DNA from: Phocoena phocoena
Lineage: Eukaryota > Chordata > Mammalia > Artiodactyla > Phocoenidae
Direction: 5' to 3'
NCBI RefSeq assembly: GCF_963924675.1
Contig: NC_089240.1
Coordinates: 117,991,680 to 118,055,679, forward strand
Length of the DNA stretch: 64,000 nt
In this document: in pieces, positions 48,378-58,900 of the stretch
Layout: each line of letters begins with the position of its first letter
Numbering within the stretch: the first letter of the stretch is position 1
Program-made: the position numbers and the translations under genes
The notes under the pieces: generated by a model
Told to the model about the DNA's origin: nothing
Databases searched by the model: none
Seen by the model: the letters and a program-made list of their open reading frames with translations, nothing else

Positions 48378-48398
48378 GTGTGTGTGTGTGTGTGTGTG

Positions 48399-48434
<36 letters not shown>
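48378..48434. repeat. (TG)n(TA)n microsatellite in L1 3' UTR
   Basis: A TG run (48,377-48,400) followed by a TA run (to 48,434) at the typical position in the L1 tail. Confidence 0.95.
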
Positions 48435-48435
<1 letters not shown>

Positions 48436-48508
48436 CTGAATCATTTTGCTCTACACCTGAAACTAACACAACATTGTAAATCAATTATACTTCAATTAAA
48501 AAAAATCT

Positions 48509-48873
48509 TTAAATGTGTTTCCCTTTGACCCAGTGACTCCATTTCTAACTCCAATTCTAAGAGGGTCTATCTGAAGGGAAGTAGACTAAAAATTATGCAC
48601 AGAATTGTTTATCATGTTAACTTTTTATTTCAAAAATATTAGAAATAACAGTGGGAGAATGTTTAAGTAAATGTATGATACATGCAAATGATGCAATATT
48701 TTATATCCTTCAAAATATATTTATAAACATTGGGAATTTTCTTTGGGTTGTCATGAAAATATCAGGGGAAGAGTTTGTGAAGTAATATAAATTGAGAAAA
48801 TAAGAACACAGTGTTGTATTTACTGTGTTATCACATTAAAAGTATATAGAAAAAAAACTGGAGGAAAAAAATG
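48509..48873. other. No gene; old L1-like or unassigned sequence
   Basis: 'ccctttgacccagtgactccatttctaactcc' resembles old LINE sequence. No coding signal. Confidence 0.35.
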
Positions 48874-48876
48874 CCA

Positions 48877-49092
48877 GGCTTCCCTGGTGGCGCAGTGGTT
48901 GAGAGTCCGCCTGCCGATGCAGGGGACGCGGGTTCGTGCCCCGGTCTGGGAGGATCCCACATGCCGCGTAGCGGCTGGGCCCGTGAGCCACGGCCGCTGA
49001 GCCTGCGCGTCTGGAGCCTGTGCTCCGCAATGGGAGAGGCCACAGCAGTGAGAGGCCCGCATACCGCAAAAAAAAAAAAAAAAAAAAAAAAG
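48877..49092 (+). mobile_element. CHR-2-type SINE
   Basis: Complete copy: 'ggcttccctggtggcgcagtg', B box GGTTCGTGCCC, 'gcgtagcggctgggcccgtgagcc', a tail of about 23 A. The duplication is short and A-rich, so uncertain. Frames over it on both strands are SINE readings. Confidence 0.93.
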
Positions 49093-49199
49093 CCAAAATG
49101 TTATTATGGTTACTTCTGGGTGTGGGGATTGCAGGAAATTAAAATGTACAAAAGAAGTGTATGTGAATTATTAAAAAAAATAATAATCCATGATAATAC

Positions 49200-49412
49200 A
49201 GGCCCTGGAGCCAGACTGCAGACAAGCCACACGGAGCTTGAGTAAATTCCCTAGCCTCTCTGTGCCTGTTACCTCATCTCTAAAATATGGATAATAGTCG
49301 TATTAACCTCCTGGCATTATTGTGGAGATTAAGAGTTAATACTTACCAAACATTTATGTATCTAGTATATAGTAAAGTGTTCAATAAATGTTAGCTATTA
49401 ATAGTATTATTG
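49200..49412 (+). repeat. MIR SINE remnant
   Basis: 'caggccctggagccagactgcagacaagcc', 'ttccctagcctctctgtgcctgttacctcatctctaaaatatgg' and 'gttcaataaatgttagctatt' follow the MIR order. Confidence 0.82.
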
Positions 49413-50136
49413 ACATTTATACAGTTACAATGAAAGTTTATTTTTTAGTCATTTTCTACACTTCCACTCCTCAAGAATAATCACTGTTAACAGTTTGATA
49501 GGGATCCATCCAGTCCTTTTTTATGCAAACACACACACACACACCCCAGTCATTGTTTCTGATTGTACAAATACACACACATATGCACACATATGTGTGA
49601 CCCACATACACACATATGTGTGACCCACGTATGTATGTGTGTACACACAGACCTATAAATATACATGCATAAATATACACATTTATATACTTATGTATAT
49701 ATGTGTGTATTTATAAACACAAATATTTAAAACAGAAGTGGGATCATACAATGAATACTATTAAACAGCTTGCTCTATTCTAACTCAGTGATATACCAGT
49801 ATATTGTGGACATCCTTGTATGTCAGTAATGCAGATCTACTAACTTTTTGTAATGGCAGCATTAGTATTCCGGAGTTTGTGCCATATTTTATTTTACCAG
49901 TTCCTTACTAATGAATATTTAGCTTCCTCTCAAATTTCTCACCATTACAAATAATATTGCAATGATTCTGACCTTATACATACATTTTTACACTTATATG
50001 AGTATTTTTGCAGGACAGATTCCTAGAAGTGAAATGTTTGACTCAAAGTTATATGCCTTGAGAATATTGATGGATATTTCTGATTTCCCTTCCAAAAAAG
50101 TTGTACTAGTTTATCAGTATATAAGAATGTCCTTGG

Positions 50137-50325
50137 GGCTTCCCTGGTGGCGCAGTGGTTGAGAGTCCGCCTGCCGATGCAGGGAACACGGGTTCGTGCC
50201 CCGGTCCGGGAAGATCCCATGTGCCGCAGAGCGGCTGGGCCCGTGAGCCATGGCTGCTGAGCCTGTGCGTCCGGAGCCTGTGCTCCGCAACAGGAGAGGC
50301 CACAACAGTGAGAGGCCCGCGAACC

Positions 50326-50370
<45 letters not shown>
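50137..50370 (+). mobile_element. CHR-2-type SINE, first of two at one site
   Basis: Complete CHR-2 body with a pure A tail of about 40 bases (50,330-50,370), the longest in the window. The target aagaatgtccttgg is at 50,123-50,136 and again at 50,369-50,382. Confidence 0.95.
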
Positions 50371-50372
<2 letters not shown>

Positions 50373-50382
50373 ATGTCCTTGG

Positions 50383-50599
50383 GCTTCCCTGGTGGCGCAG
50401 TGGTTCAGAGTCTGCCTGCCGATGCAGGGGACACGGGTTCGTGCCCCGGTCCGGGAAGATCCCACATGCCGTGGAGCGGCTGGGCCTGTGAGCCATGGCC
50501 GCTGAGCCTGCGCGTCCGGAGCCTGTGCTCCGCAACGGGAGAGGCCACAACAGTGAGAGGCCCAGTTACTGCAAAAAAAAAAAAAAAAAAAAAAAGTAA
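50383..50599 (+). mobile_element. CHR-2-type SINE, second at the same site
   Basis: A second complete copy begins right after the first's duplicated target (50,369-50,382) and is followed by a third copy of that target (aagaatgcccttt, 50,600-50,612, one mismatch). The body differs from the first at several bases, so it is an independent insertion and not a tandem duplication. Confidence 0.93.
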
Positions 50600-50900
50600 A
50601 AGAATGCCCTTTTCCCCAGAGCTTCATCCACTCTGAATGTTATCAGTCTTTAAAAATTTTCCTACCTATCAGGCAATATGGTACCTCATTAGGGTTATAA
50701 TTTGCATTTCTCTGATCACTGTTGAGGTTGAGCATCTTTTCATATGTATATAGGTCATTTACATTTCCTCATCTGTGAAGTGCTTGCTTAAGTTCTTTTC
50801 TGTGAGTTATTTCTTTTTTATTTATACTTCTTTGTATTTAAAAAGAAAGAGATAAATATTTTGTATTCTTTATGTAACCTTGTGATCCGTTCTTTATCAA

Positions 50901-52235
50901 CCATAGTAGGAGAGGAAAGCATTTACAATCCAAAAGAAGGGAAAATTTAAATATATATATTTTGTTATGAGTTTCTTTGTGGGGGGAAGGGGGCCAGGAA
51001 GCACATTTAATTGTTTAATTCTGTTTTATCTCAACTTAGTATTAAAATGGTCCTCCTTTCATTCCCTGGGCCTCCACAATTGGAAGATGCCATTTGATGA
51101 ATTCAAATTCACCATGGACCTCTTACACATTTGTCTAAGTCACTGAAGTTTAAACTTCTAAAATTTAACTCAATAGTTCTCAGTTCTATAGTTTTAAAAA
51201 AAGCCGTCTTTGAGGTCGATCCAGAAGGAAGTGGAGGACTGCAGTTATTTGATATATTCAGGCCCATTCTAACAACCCATTCTAACCGTTTAGGCAGAGG
51301 CCGATGCATTTTTTTTTCTTTCAGAATTCTTTCAGAATGACCTCATAACTGAACAGCCCCCGTAGGCTCAGCGTTGAAGAAGAATGAGTTTTTGAACGGT
51401 GAGGAGGACATGTTTTTAAACAGAGGCAAACAGTGCTGATTATTTACACTGCTGCCATCAAGGGAATCTGAGCAAGAATGGCTGGAAATGCTCCTGTGAT
51501 TGGCGCTGAGTTGTCCAAGGGAAAGAGACATGGGGTGGGGGGACTACCCTATCCTTAGTTATCACCAGTAACATCGATTTAAGGACATTTCTGTAGTCAG
51601 ACATAGTATTAACTTCAGTCAATCTGGTACCTCCTAGACCCTTTTCACTTACATATTGCATGAAAAGACCTCCAGATGCTTTCTGACATTTTGATTCAGT
51701 GTCTTAACTCTTAAATTCAGCTTAAGCATCGTGTGTAATCTTGGATCCATCAGCGAGCAAGTATTTACCTTGACCGTAATTAGTATCAAGGGAGTGTTAT
51801 CTCAGGAAATAACTTTAGACTACTAGAATCTCACACCTTAAAGGGCATCAAATCTAATCCCACCTGAGCCTTGAATATCCCTTCCAGGTCTCCCCCTGCC
51901 CCTCCAAGTAGGGAGGTAGCCTCAGCTCACTTCAGATCTCTCCAGTGACATGGTGATGACTGTTCTATGAAATAGCCCAGTCCATCTGGAAATAGTTCTG
52001 ACAGATATGAAGTTTTTTACTGAACAGAAATTTTTCAGTAGATTCAACCCATTGATCCAATGGGAGTCCAGTGGTGCCTTCCAGAACACATTTACTCTCT
52101 CTTATGCACCACAGGCCTGTAAGTATTTGAAGATGGCCTGTTCCTTTTCTGAAGCTCCACCCCACTCCCCCCTCCCCTACCATTCAGTCTGAATGTTCCC
52201 AGCTTTTGTGACTTTTCTCATAAAGAGGCCCTGGC
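50901..52235. other. No gene; unassigned sequence
   Basis: No gene. Overlapping frames of 61-72 codons on both strands have no motif. 51,100-51,330 and 51,840-52,180 show no repeat family I can name. Confidence 0.35.
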
Positions 52236-52625
52236 TTCTTCTCTAGCCTAATCACTTGCTCCTCACCTGTGCCACATGGCTTCCTTCTGTTCCTCAAACA
52301 TGTACAGCATATTCTTGTCTCAATGACTGTACACTTTTTCTTCCTCCTACCAGAAATGCTCTTCCCTCAGAAAGCAGCAAGGTTTGTTTACTTACTTCAT
52401 TTTGCTTAAATATCAGCTCCTCAGAGACGCCTTCCCTGACCATCATCTCGAAAAGAACCCTCCTTCCCATCTCCATCATGATCTTTTTACCCTGAAAGAT
52501 GATTAGCTGTCTGTTTATGAGTCTGTCTATCTCTCCAAATAAATGTAAGCCTCATGAGGGCAGGGACTGGGCATGTTTTATCTAGCACTTAGTATATAGT
52601 TGTTGATTGACTCAGTAGGATATGG
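52236..52625 (+). repeat. L2 LINE 3' end
   Basis: 'cttctgttcctcaaacatg', 'caccag...' replaced here by 'ctaccagaaatgctcttccctcag', 'ctcctcagagacgccttccctgacc', 'aaatgtaagcctcatgagggcagggactgg' give the mammal-wide L2 3' end. Confidence 0.82.
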
Positions 52626-53170
52626 TTTTTATTCCTTTCACCATCCTGCTCACTCTGCAGTTTGTCAATATCTCCATCAAAGTGCAGTAGACAGATCTGA
52701 CAGTAGAAATCTAGCTATGAGACGACCAAGGCAGAATAAAGCAGGGCCACCACATTATTCAATCAGTGAGTACATACCATGCAGCAGGCACCACGCTAGA
52801 TCATGGATATGTGACAGTGAACAAGCTCAACAGGGTCCCTGCCTCCGGAGAACTCACTGTCTAGTATCTTAAAGATGTTCTTCCAGTATGATGAAGTCTT
52901 AAGGTCACATTTGCTCTTTTGGTGGCCATATCACACTGGAGAATTTATAGTCAACTAAAACTTGAAGCTCCTTATCATGAGTGCTTTTTGTGCTCAAATG
53001 CAAAATCATGTACTCTATTAAACTTCATTGGTCTAAATTCTGCCTATCATTCTTCTAAGTCACATTATTTTGGGATCCCATTTCAGTCAACCAAGATATT
53101 TACTAGCCTTTCCAGCTTTGTGTCATATCCAAGTCTAATAAGTGGCCTTCTATTGATGCAAGTCATCAAT
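52626..53170. other. No gene; unique or diverged sequence
   Basis: 'ccatgcagcaggcaccacgctag' at 52,777 resembles an old L2/MIR phrase. Otherwise nothing. A 232-codon frame (52,919-53,617) runs through here and the CHR-2 SINE. It has no motif in its unique parts and is a chance frame. Confidence 0.35.
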
Positions 53171-53184
53171 AAAATCATTGACCA

Positions 53185-53403
53185 GGGCTTCCCTGGTGGC
53201 GCAGTGGTTGAGAGTCCGCCTGCCGATGCAGGGGACACGGGTTCGTGCCCCGGTCTGGGAAGATCCCACATGCCGCAGAGCAGCTGGGCCCGTGAGCCAT
53301 GGCCGCTGAGCCTGCGTGTCCGGAGCCTGTGCTCTGCAACGGGAGAGGCCACAACAGTGAGAGGCCCGCGTACCGCAAAAAAAAAAAAAAAAAAAAAGAA
53401 AAA
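53185..53403 (+). mobile_element. CHR-2-type SINE with 14-bp duplication
   Basis: Complete body with an A-rich tail. aaaatcattgacca at 53,171-53,184 recurs at 53,404-53,417. It lies 0.3 kb upstream of the provirus. Confidence 0.95.
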
Positions 53404-53693
53404 AAAATCATTGACCAAGACAGACCTCAGTGGCACACCACCAGCAGATTACTTCCAGCTCAACATCCAAGTGACAGTACCTACAAATGCCTTGATGCTG
53501 TCCAGATTTTCTGCCTACTATGTTTCCAGGTTTACCAATCTGGAAACCCTGCCAAAGAAGGAGTTGAGGTTAGTCAGATATGCCTTGTCCCTAGTGAACC
53601 TATTTTGGTCCCAATGATCATTTATGACCCTGGCAACCACTACAAATTCTATTAGGTGCACCTAAACCATCCATTTAATTTTCCATTTTTATA
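53404..53693. other. No gene; host flank of the provirus
   Basis: Unassigned host sequence between the SINE and the provirus. The preintegration site joins 53,697 to 62,018 when one gctt is removed. Confidence 0.5.
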
Positions 53694-53697
53694 GCTT
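53694..53697. repeat. Provirus target duplication, left copy (gctt)
   Basis: gctt directly abuts the left LTR and matches 62,014-62,017. A 4-bp duplication is typical of gammaretroviral integrase. Confidence 0.9.
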
Positions 53698-53771
53698 TGA
53701 AATGCCCACGGTCATGAGACCCCTCCACAAGACCACCAGAGACAAGAGTCAAAGCCAAACGGCAAGGGTCA

Positions 53772-53777
53772 TTTATT
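53772..53777 (-). promoter_or_regulatory. Polyadenylation signal AATAAA, 3' LTR
   Basis: AATAAA in the viral sense, just downstream of a 14-bp perfect palindrome (53,779-53,792). This copy would end viral transcripts. Confidence 0.85.
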
Positions 53778-53778
53778 G

Positions 53779-53792
53779 CAGGTTCGAACCTG
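53779..53792. repeat. 14-bp perfect palindrome in the LTR
   Basis: CAGGTTCGAACCTG reads the same on both strands, directly before AATAAA in the viral sense. Its GGTTCGAACC core also resembles a pol III B box. The same site is at 61,583-61,596. Confidence 0.9.
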
Positions 53793-53852
53793 GACCTCCG
53801 CGCACTCGTTGCCGGTGACGCTAAGAGGTCCCGATGGAGTTTAGTACAGCTC

Positions 53853-53859
53853 TTTTATA
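53853..53859 (-). promoter_or_regulatory. TATA box, 3' LTR
   Basis: TATAAAA in the viral sense, about 75 bases before AATAAA, fitting a short R. Confidence 0.85.
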
Positions 53860-53900
53860 CACAGGTACAAACAAACTCGCGACCTTCAGGGGTGGGGGGT

Positions 53901-53970
53901 ACTGATCGGCTAACTTTTAAACAAAGACACTAGTCACTGATTGGTTAACTTTTAAACAAAGACACTAGTC
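53901..53970 (-). promoter_or_regulatory. U3 enhancer-like 35-bp tandem repeat, 3' LTR
   Basis: Two 35-bp units (53,901-53,935 and 53,936-53,970) differ at only two positions. They contain GTTAACC and 'actgat..gg' (an inverted CCAAT in the second). Another inverted CCAAT follows at 53,979. Tandem U3 repeats are the usual gammaretroviral enhancer. Confidence 0.8.
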
Positions 53971-54209
53971 ACCGTCTGATTGGTTGGATGGTTGCAAAAG
54001 GGGGTTCAGCAAGCATAGTTACAGAAGCGAGAGCGGCTGGTTAAGTTTCGGTTTCCTGAGGCTTTGTTTTTCAATTAGGAATACTTAAGATGGGGCCATA
54101 GTTACAAACAGTACAAACAGGAAGATCGATGCAATCCTAGCAGCGCTACGGCCTAATGGCAGGGCATCAATTCAGTCCTATTTCTACCAAAGTAGAACAT
54201 AGCCCTTCA

Positions 54210-54223
54210 TTCCCCCTTCTTTC
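54210..54223 (-). promoter_or_regulatory. Polypurine tract
   Basis: GAAAGAAGGGGGAA in the viral sense, immediately before the 3' LTR, where plus-strand DNA synthesis starts. Confidence 0.88.
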
Positions 54224-55861
54224 ATGAACCAGAGGAGCCAATCTTGGGTCCTCAAGGCTCAGTTTCTTCATTTTCTAAGTCCTCGTATGGCTGATATTGT
54301 GATCTTAATACCATTAGCTGAACTGTGTTTATTCTTTTTCGGACGAAATCCATGATTTTGTTGAATATACAGGGGCCTATAGTGAGGAGGAAAAGGAGGC
54401 ATAGTAGAGGGCCCAGGAAGGGGAGGAGGAAGGGAAGCATCCCATGAAATCCTGACCAAAGGGGATTGTCCGCTAATTCTTTCCGGCGGCGGGCTAAGTC
54501 TTCCTGGAGCTGGTGAATTTTGTTTCTTACAATGCCTGATTTATTTGCATAAAAACATTTTTCTTTTAGGGCGAGGCATATCCCACCCTGTTCAGCTGTC
54601 AGCAAGTCTAAGCCCCTCCTATTTTGTAGGACCACCTCGGCCAGCGAATCTAATTGGTCCTGTAAGTCCTGAATGGTTCCAGAGAGGGCTTCTACATCTT
54701 CTATTAATTGTCTAGACAGCTGATTATAGGAGTGAAGGGAGACCCCAAGACCTGTACTCCCTGTGGCCACAGCTCCTGTAATTCCTAGTCCTACCAGGAG
54801 GGGTATGGCTGTAATGGCTCGTTTGGTTCTTCCTGCCCAAAGGTCAAAGCTGGGAATGGGCAATGGAGTGTCTCCCGAGATCAGGTCTACATTAGGGAGG
54901 AGGGTGGCTAGGTTGCAGACCCCTGTCCAGTTTTGGGGTAAATAGGTGTATGCTAGGTTATTTCCACAGACAAAGACAGTGGTGTTAGGACTACAGAGGG
55001 AGGAGTTTACGGGGATATACTGACTACATCCAGTAGATGAAAGGATTCCCAAGTCAATACTGGCGTTAGAGAGGGAATCGTTCTTGACAAAGCATGAGGT
55101 ATTAAAGGTAGTTGAAAACTTTGAAAATTGTATGGGAAACGGCTCCGGGAGTAAAGTTGGGTTACATTGTTTGCTGATGTTTAAATTGGCGAAAATGGGG
55201 ATGGCTATAGGGCGGGGCGGTCCTTGAGGAAGGCAGAGCCAGCAATCTTGTGCTAAGTTGGGGTTGGTGGTATTTAAAAGTGCAAAAGTAGCTTCTAGTA
55301 TAGTCGTGATTTGGGGGTCCAGTTCAGAGGGATTGACCTTAGGGCGAATTAGGGGGTGGTAGCTGAGCTGTGGGTACAGATCCTGATAGGCCTTTTCTAT
55401 TTGTCTTCGGGTTTCTATCTGGCGCACTTCGTCTTGGGGCCCTCCACCATCTGACATATGTATGGGGGCCCTGGTATTCCAGCACACCGGGGTCCCGGGA
55501 GTGCCAATGCATCCAGCCTGAAGGTATTTATTATTATCACTAATGGTGGGACTTTTATTATTCTGTAGTGTGGCTGTGAAATAAGTCTTGTTATTGGTCC
55601 CTGTACATTGCTGGTAAGAGGAGTAGCACGTGCTATGCATTGATTCCTGAAAAGTAGAACAGGGGCAAATAGCTCGGGGGGGGAGTGGTTTAGGCTTATG
55701 GTGGCATTGCCAGCTGGTTTTGACCCCGGTGCCTCCATATACCTGAACAAGGTATGCAGTTATTCCCCCGCAATCCTGCATATGAGTATACCTTCGGGGA
55801 ACAACAGGAGTCTCGCTAGTACCTCCCCTGCACTCGCACGGTGCACCATATAGTTGTTGCA

Positions 55862-55966
55862 TTAAAGCATTCTTAGTGGGGGGGGGGGGTTGAATCCTCC
55901 CCTCGTGGCCCGAGGGTTGAGGGTTAGGACTGTCATTAGAGCTATCAGCAGTACCTTGGTCCTCAT
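55862..55966 (-). CDS. env leader (34 codons, truncated by the frame break)
   Basis: Starts [16 protein letters not shown], a short basic n-region and hydrophobic core that look like a secretory signal peptide. It overlaps the end of pol in another frame, as env starts do in this genus. Translation continues through the C12 run into a short out-of-frame tail and stops. It would need a frame change to meet the SU frame. It shows where env should start and that the continuous pol-env frame is not the native arrangement. Confidence 0.7.
   Translation of the reverse strand: MRTKVLLIALMTVLTLNPRATRGGFNPPPPLRML
55878..55889. other. C12 homopolymer (G12 on +), frame break in env
   Basis: Twelve consecutive G on the + strand. 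The env leader frame before it and the SU frame after it disagree by one base. A homopolymer of this length is a common site of length variation and of assembly error. Confidence 0.85.
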
Positions 55967-58900
55967 GGGGGAGGGTATGGCGTAAGGTCAGTTTGAGGGG
56001 ATTGTCCTTACTCCGATCAACCGTCCAGGTGACGTCAGCTTTAGTGGACTTGATGAGGTCAGAAAGTGGGTCCACCGGCTTGACGTGGGTGTAATGGATC
56101 CAGGCAGCTATGCTGTCCACCTTGATGGCCGTCGGCGTTGTCAGGATGATCTGGTAAGGTCCTTTCCACCTGGGTTCTAGGGTCTCTTGTCGATGGCGTT
56201 TGACAAGGACCCAGTCACCTGGTCGGAGCTGGTGTGGAGTAGGCGGGGGTCCTGTTGTATATAGCTCTTTTAGTTTGGGCCAGATTGTCTCATGTATCCG
56301 CTGTAAGGCTTGGAGGGAAGACAGGAGATTATTTTCTGGGTCCGATTGGATAAGGTTAGTCTTTAGGTTAGGGATAATAGGAGGAGGCCTACCATGTATT
56401 ATTTCGTAGGGGGTAAATCCTAGCTTATAGGGGGAATTTCGCACCCTAAACAGAGCGTAGGGGAGTAGGACTACCCAGTTAGCGCCAGTCTCCATGGTTA
56501 ATTTAGTCAAGGTCTCTTTTAGAGTTCTATTCATTCTTTCTACCTGTCCTGAACTCTGGGGGCAGTATGCACAATGTAATTTCCAATCAGCCCCAAGTAT
56601 GGAAGCCAGATCCTGACTTACCTTAGAAACGAAGGCCGGCCCGTTGTCTGACCCTATCATAACTGGAAAGCCATACCTGGGCAGGATTTCTTCTAGTAGC
56701 TTTTTAGCTTCTATTTGTGCTGTCTCATTCTTGGTCGGGAATGCCTCAGTCCAACCTGAAAAGGTATCTATAAACACCAGTAAATATCTATATCCATATT
56801 TGCCAGGCTTTACCTCCGTGAAGTCCACTTCCCAGTAGGCTCCGGGCTGGTTCCCTCTTTCCCGGATGCCAGTGGTTGGTGGGTGGGTGTTAGCATTATG
56901 GAGTTGGCAGACTGCACAGCCAGCAACCAGTCGTTCAGTTTTTTCGGAGACATTTTTAATTTTAAGTCCAGTCTGTCTGATGAGATCCTGTAGCCGTCGG
57001 GCGCCCAAGTGGGTGCTACGATGGATCCGTTCAAGGACCAAGGTTCCTAGTTTTTCTGGAAGGAGGATATTGTTCTTAGCGTCCCGCCACCATCCGTCTT
57101 TAACCTGGGTTAGAGGGAGTTTGTTTATCCATCTAATGTCATCTTCCGAGTAGTCGGGTTGGGGCGGTAATTCCCGGGGCCCTGGATCCGGCAGTTGTAG
57201 GGGAAGTAATGGTATTGGAGTGTATGCCGCCTTTCGAGCCGTCTGGTCTGCCAAATTGTTGCCCTGGGCGACTGGATTTGTGGGTTTTTGATGCCCCGGG
57301 CAATGTACAATGGCTAACTTTTTGGGTTCCCATATGGCCGCTAGCAAGGCCAGGATTTCCTCTTTGTTCTTGATGTCTTTGCCCTCTGCTGTGAGTAGTC
57401 CCCGCTCTCGGTATATTGCCCCATGTATGTGTGCGGTAGCGAAAGCATACCGGCTGTCTGTATATATGGTGGCTTTTTGGTCTTTGCTCATCTTGAGAGC
57501 TTGGGTCAGGGCAATTAATTCAGCTTTTTGGGCTGAGGTCCCTGGGGGGAGAGTCTTTGCCCATATCACCTCAGTTTCCGATGTTACCGCTGCCCCCGCA
57601 TACCTCTGACCTTGCTGGACAAAACTACTGCCGTCAGTGAACCATGTGACTTGTGCATCTAATAGGGGCTGGTCACGTAGGTCTTCCCGAACCCCATGGA
57701 TCTGAGCCAGTACCTCTGCACAATCATGGAGTGGGGAGTCTAAGTCTGGGTCAGGTAATAGAGAGGCAGGGTTTAAAGCCCGTGGTGGAGTGTAGCTGAT
57801 TTTGAGAGGATTTAACAGTAGACCCTGGTAGTGGACCAATCGAGCATTGCTCATCCATCGGTCGGGAGGCTGTTTGAGAACCCCGTCGATGGCGTGGGGG
57901 GTGGTGACATGTAATTCCTGTCCCATAGTTAGTTTGTTGGCATCCTTTACCATTAGGGCTGTGGCGGCGATCACCCGGAGGCAAGGAGGCCAGCCTGCAG
58001 CCACGGGGTCCAATTTCTTCGATAGGTAAGCGATAGGCCTGGTCCAAGGACCGAGGGGTTGGGTCAACACGGCCTTAGCTATGCCTTTATTTTCATCCAC
58101 AAAGAGGTGGAAGGGTTTGGAGACATCAGGGAGACCCAGGGCGGGTGCGGATAGCAAGGCAGTTTTGATCTGCTGAAACGATTGCTCAGCCTCCTCTGTC
58201 CATTCAAAGGGCGTCTGTTCTTTGGCGGCTAAGTATAGTGGTTTGGCCATTTCAGCAAATTTGGGTATCCATAAACGGCAGAACCCAGCTGACCCCAAAA
58301 ATTCTCTCACCTGTCGAGGCGTGGTGGGTCTGGGGATGCGGAGGACAGTCTCTTTCCGTGCATCTGTGAGCCATCGTTGCCCCCCTTTCAGTAGGTATCC
58401 CAGGTAAGTTACCTCAGGCCTGCAGATCTGCGCCTTTTTGGCAGAGGCCCGGTATCCCAGGGTGCCGAGAGTCTGTAGGAGGTTTCTGGTTCCCTGCAGG
58501 CAGGCTTCAGTGGTCCCAGCAGCTATTAAGAGATCATCAACATACTGCAGGAGGGTTATATTGGGGTTTTGTCTCCGGTACTCACTGAGATCCTCGTGTA
58601 GGGCCTCATCAAACAAGGTAGGTGAGTTCTTGAATCCTTGGGGAAGTCTGGTCCAGGTGAGTTGTCCGTTTATGCCTCTCTCGGGATCCGACCATTCGAA
58701 GGCAAAGAGTTCTTGACTTTTGGGTGCTAAGGGTAAACTAAAAAAGGCATCTTTGAGGTCCAGCACAGTATACCATTGTTTTTCTGGACTAAGGGCGCTC
58801 AAAAGAGTATATGGATTGGGTACGGTAGGATGGATGTCTATGACTCGTCTGTTAACTTCCCTCAGGTCCTGTACTGGGCGGTAGTCTTTACTGTTAGGTT

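Larger units (their letters stand above)
46750..48508 (+). repeat. L1 LINE, sense, 5'-truncated, with two SINEs inside
   Basis: 'ccatacacaaaaataaactcaaaatgg', 'atgggcagaagacctaaatagac', 'tcaacatggcaaattattagag' and 'atgaacctagagattatagag' are the sense ORF2 end. The 3' UTR ends 'gaaactaacacaacattgtaaatc' and 'cttcaattaaaaaaa'. It is interrupted by SINEs at 47,212-47,452 and 47,635-47,799. A (TG)n(TA)n array is at 48,378-48,434. Confidence 0.9.
49440..50900 (-). repeat. Old L1 3' region, antisense, with CA array and two SINEs
   Basis: 'ctccagtcctttttt'-type L1 3' phrases such as 'gataccagtatattgtggacatcc' and 'ttcctagaagtgaaatgtttgac' and, after the SINEs, 'cattagggttataatttgcatttctc' and 'gttgaggttgagcatcttttcatatg'. 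The 49,530-49,700 stretch is CA/TG-rich and includes two 19-bp near-palindromic units, cycle 23 bp, at 49,587-49,628. Confidence 0.65.
53698..54209 (-). repeat. 3' LTR
   Basis: 512 bp with TG...CA ends. In the viral sense it has, in order, a 35-bp U3 tandem repeat, CCAAT-type boxes, TATAAAA, a short R with AATAAA, and U5. It is the same base for base as the right LTR by my reading. Confidence 0.97.
54252..55966 (-). pseudogene. env: env, RD114/type-D class, broken near the leader
   Basis: Surface (SU) and transmembrane (TM) envelope. The leader starts at ATG 55,966 in one frame and stops at 55,862-55,864. The rest is one frame off and in line with pol, and the frames meet at C12 (55,878-55,889). 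Numbering in the shared 1,754-codon frame: SDGGG-x2-D-x2-R receptor motif 1355-1365 (55,422-55,454); CWLC 1425-1428; furin site RTKR ending at 1566 (54,819-54,830); fusion peptide after it; heptad-rich region and the [10 protein letters not shown] immunosuppressive-type segment; then CX6 with the second cysteine (C1647, C1654) followed by Phe, where the family has a further Cys; membrane anchor about 1695-1722; cytoplasmic tail ending EETEP at 54,255. Many N-x-S/T sites lie in SU. The SDGGG motif is that of viruses using ASCT2-type receptors. Receptor use here is inferred. Confidence 0.85.

Noticed and set aside
52919..53617. A 232-codon plus-strand frame beside the provirus
   Set aside because: It runs through unique sequence, a CHR-2 SINE and its A tail, with no motif and no splice or start context.
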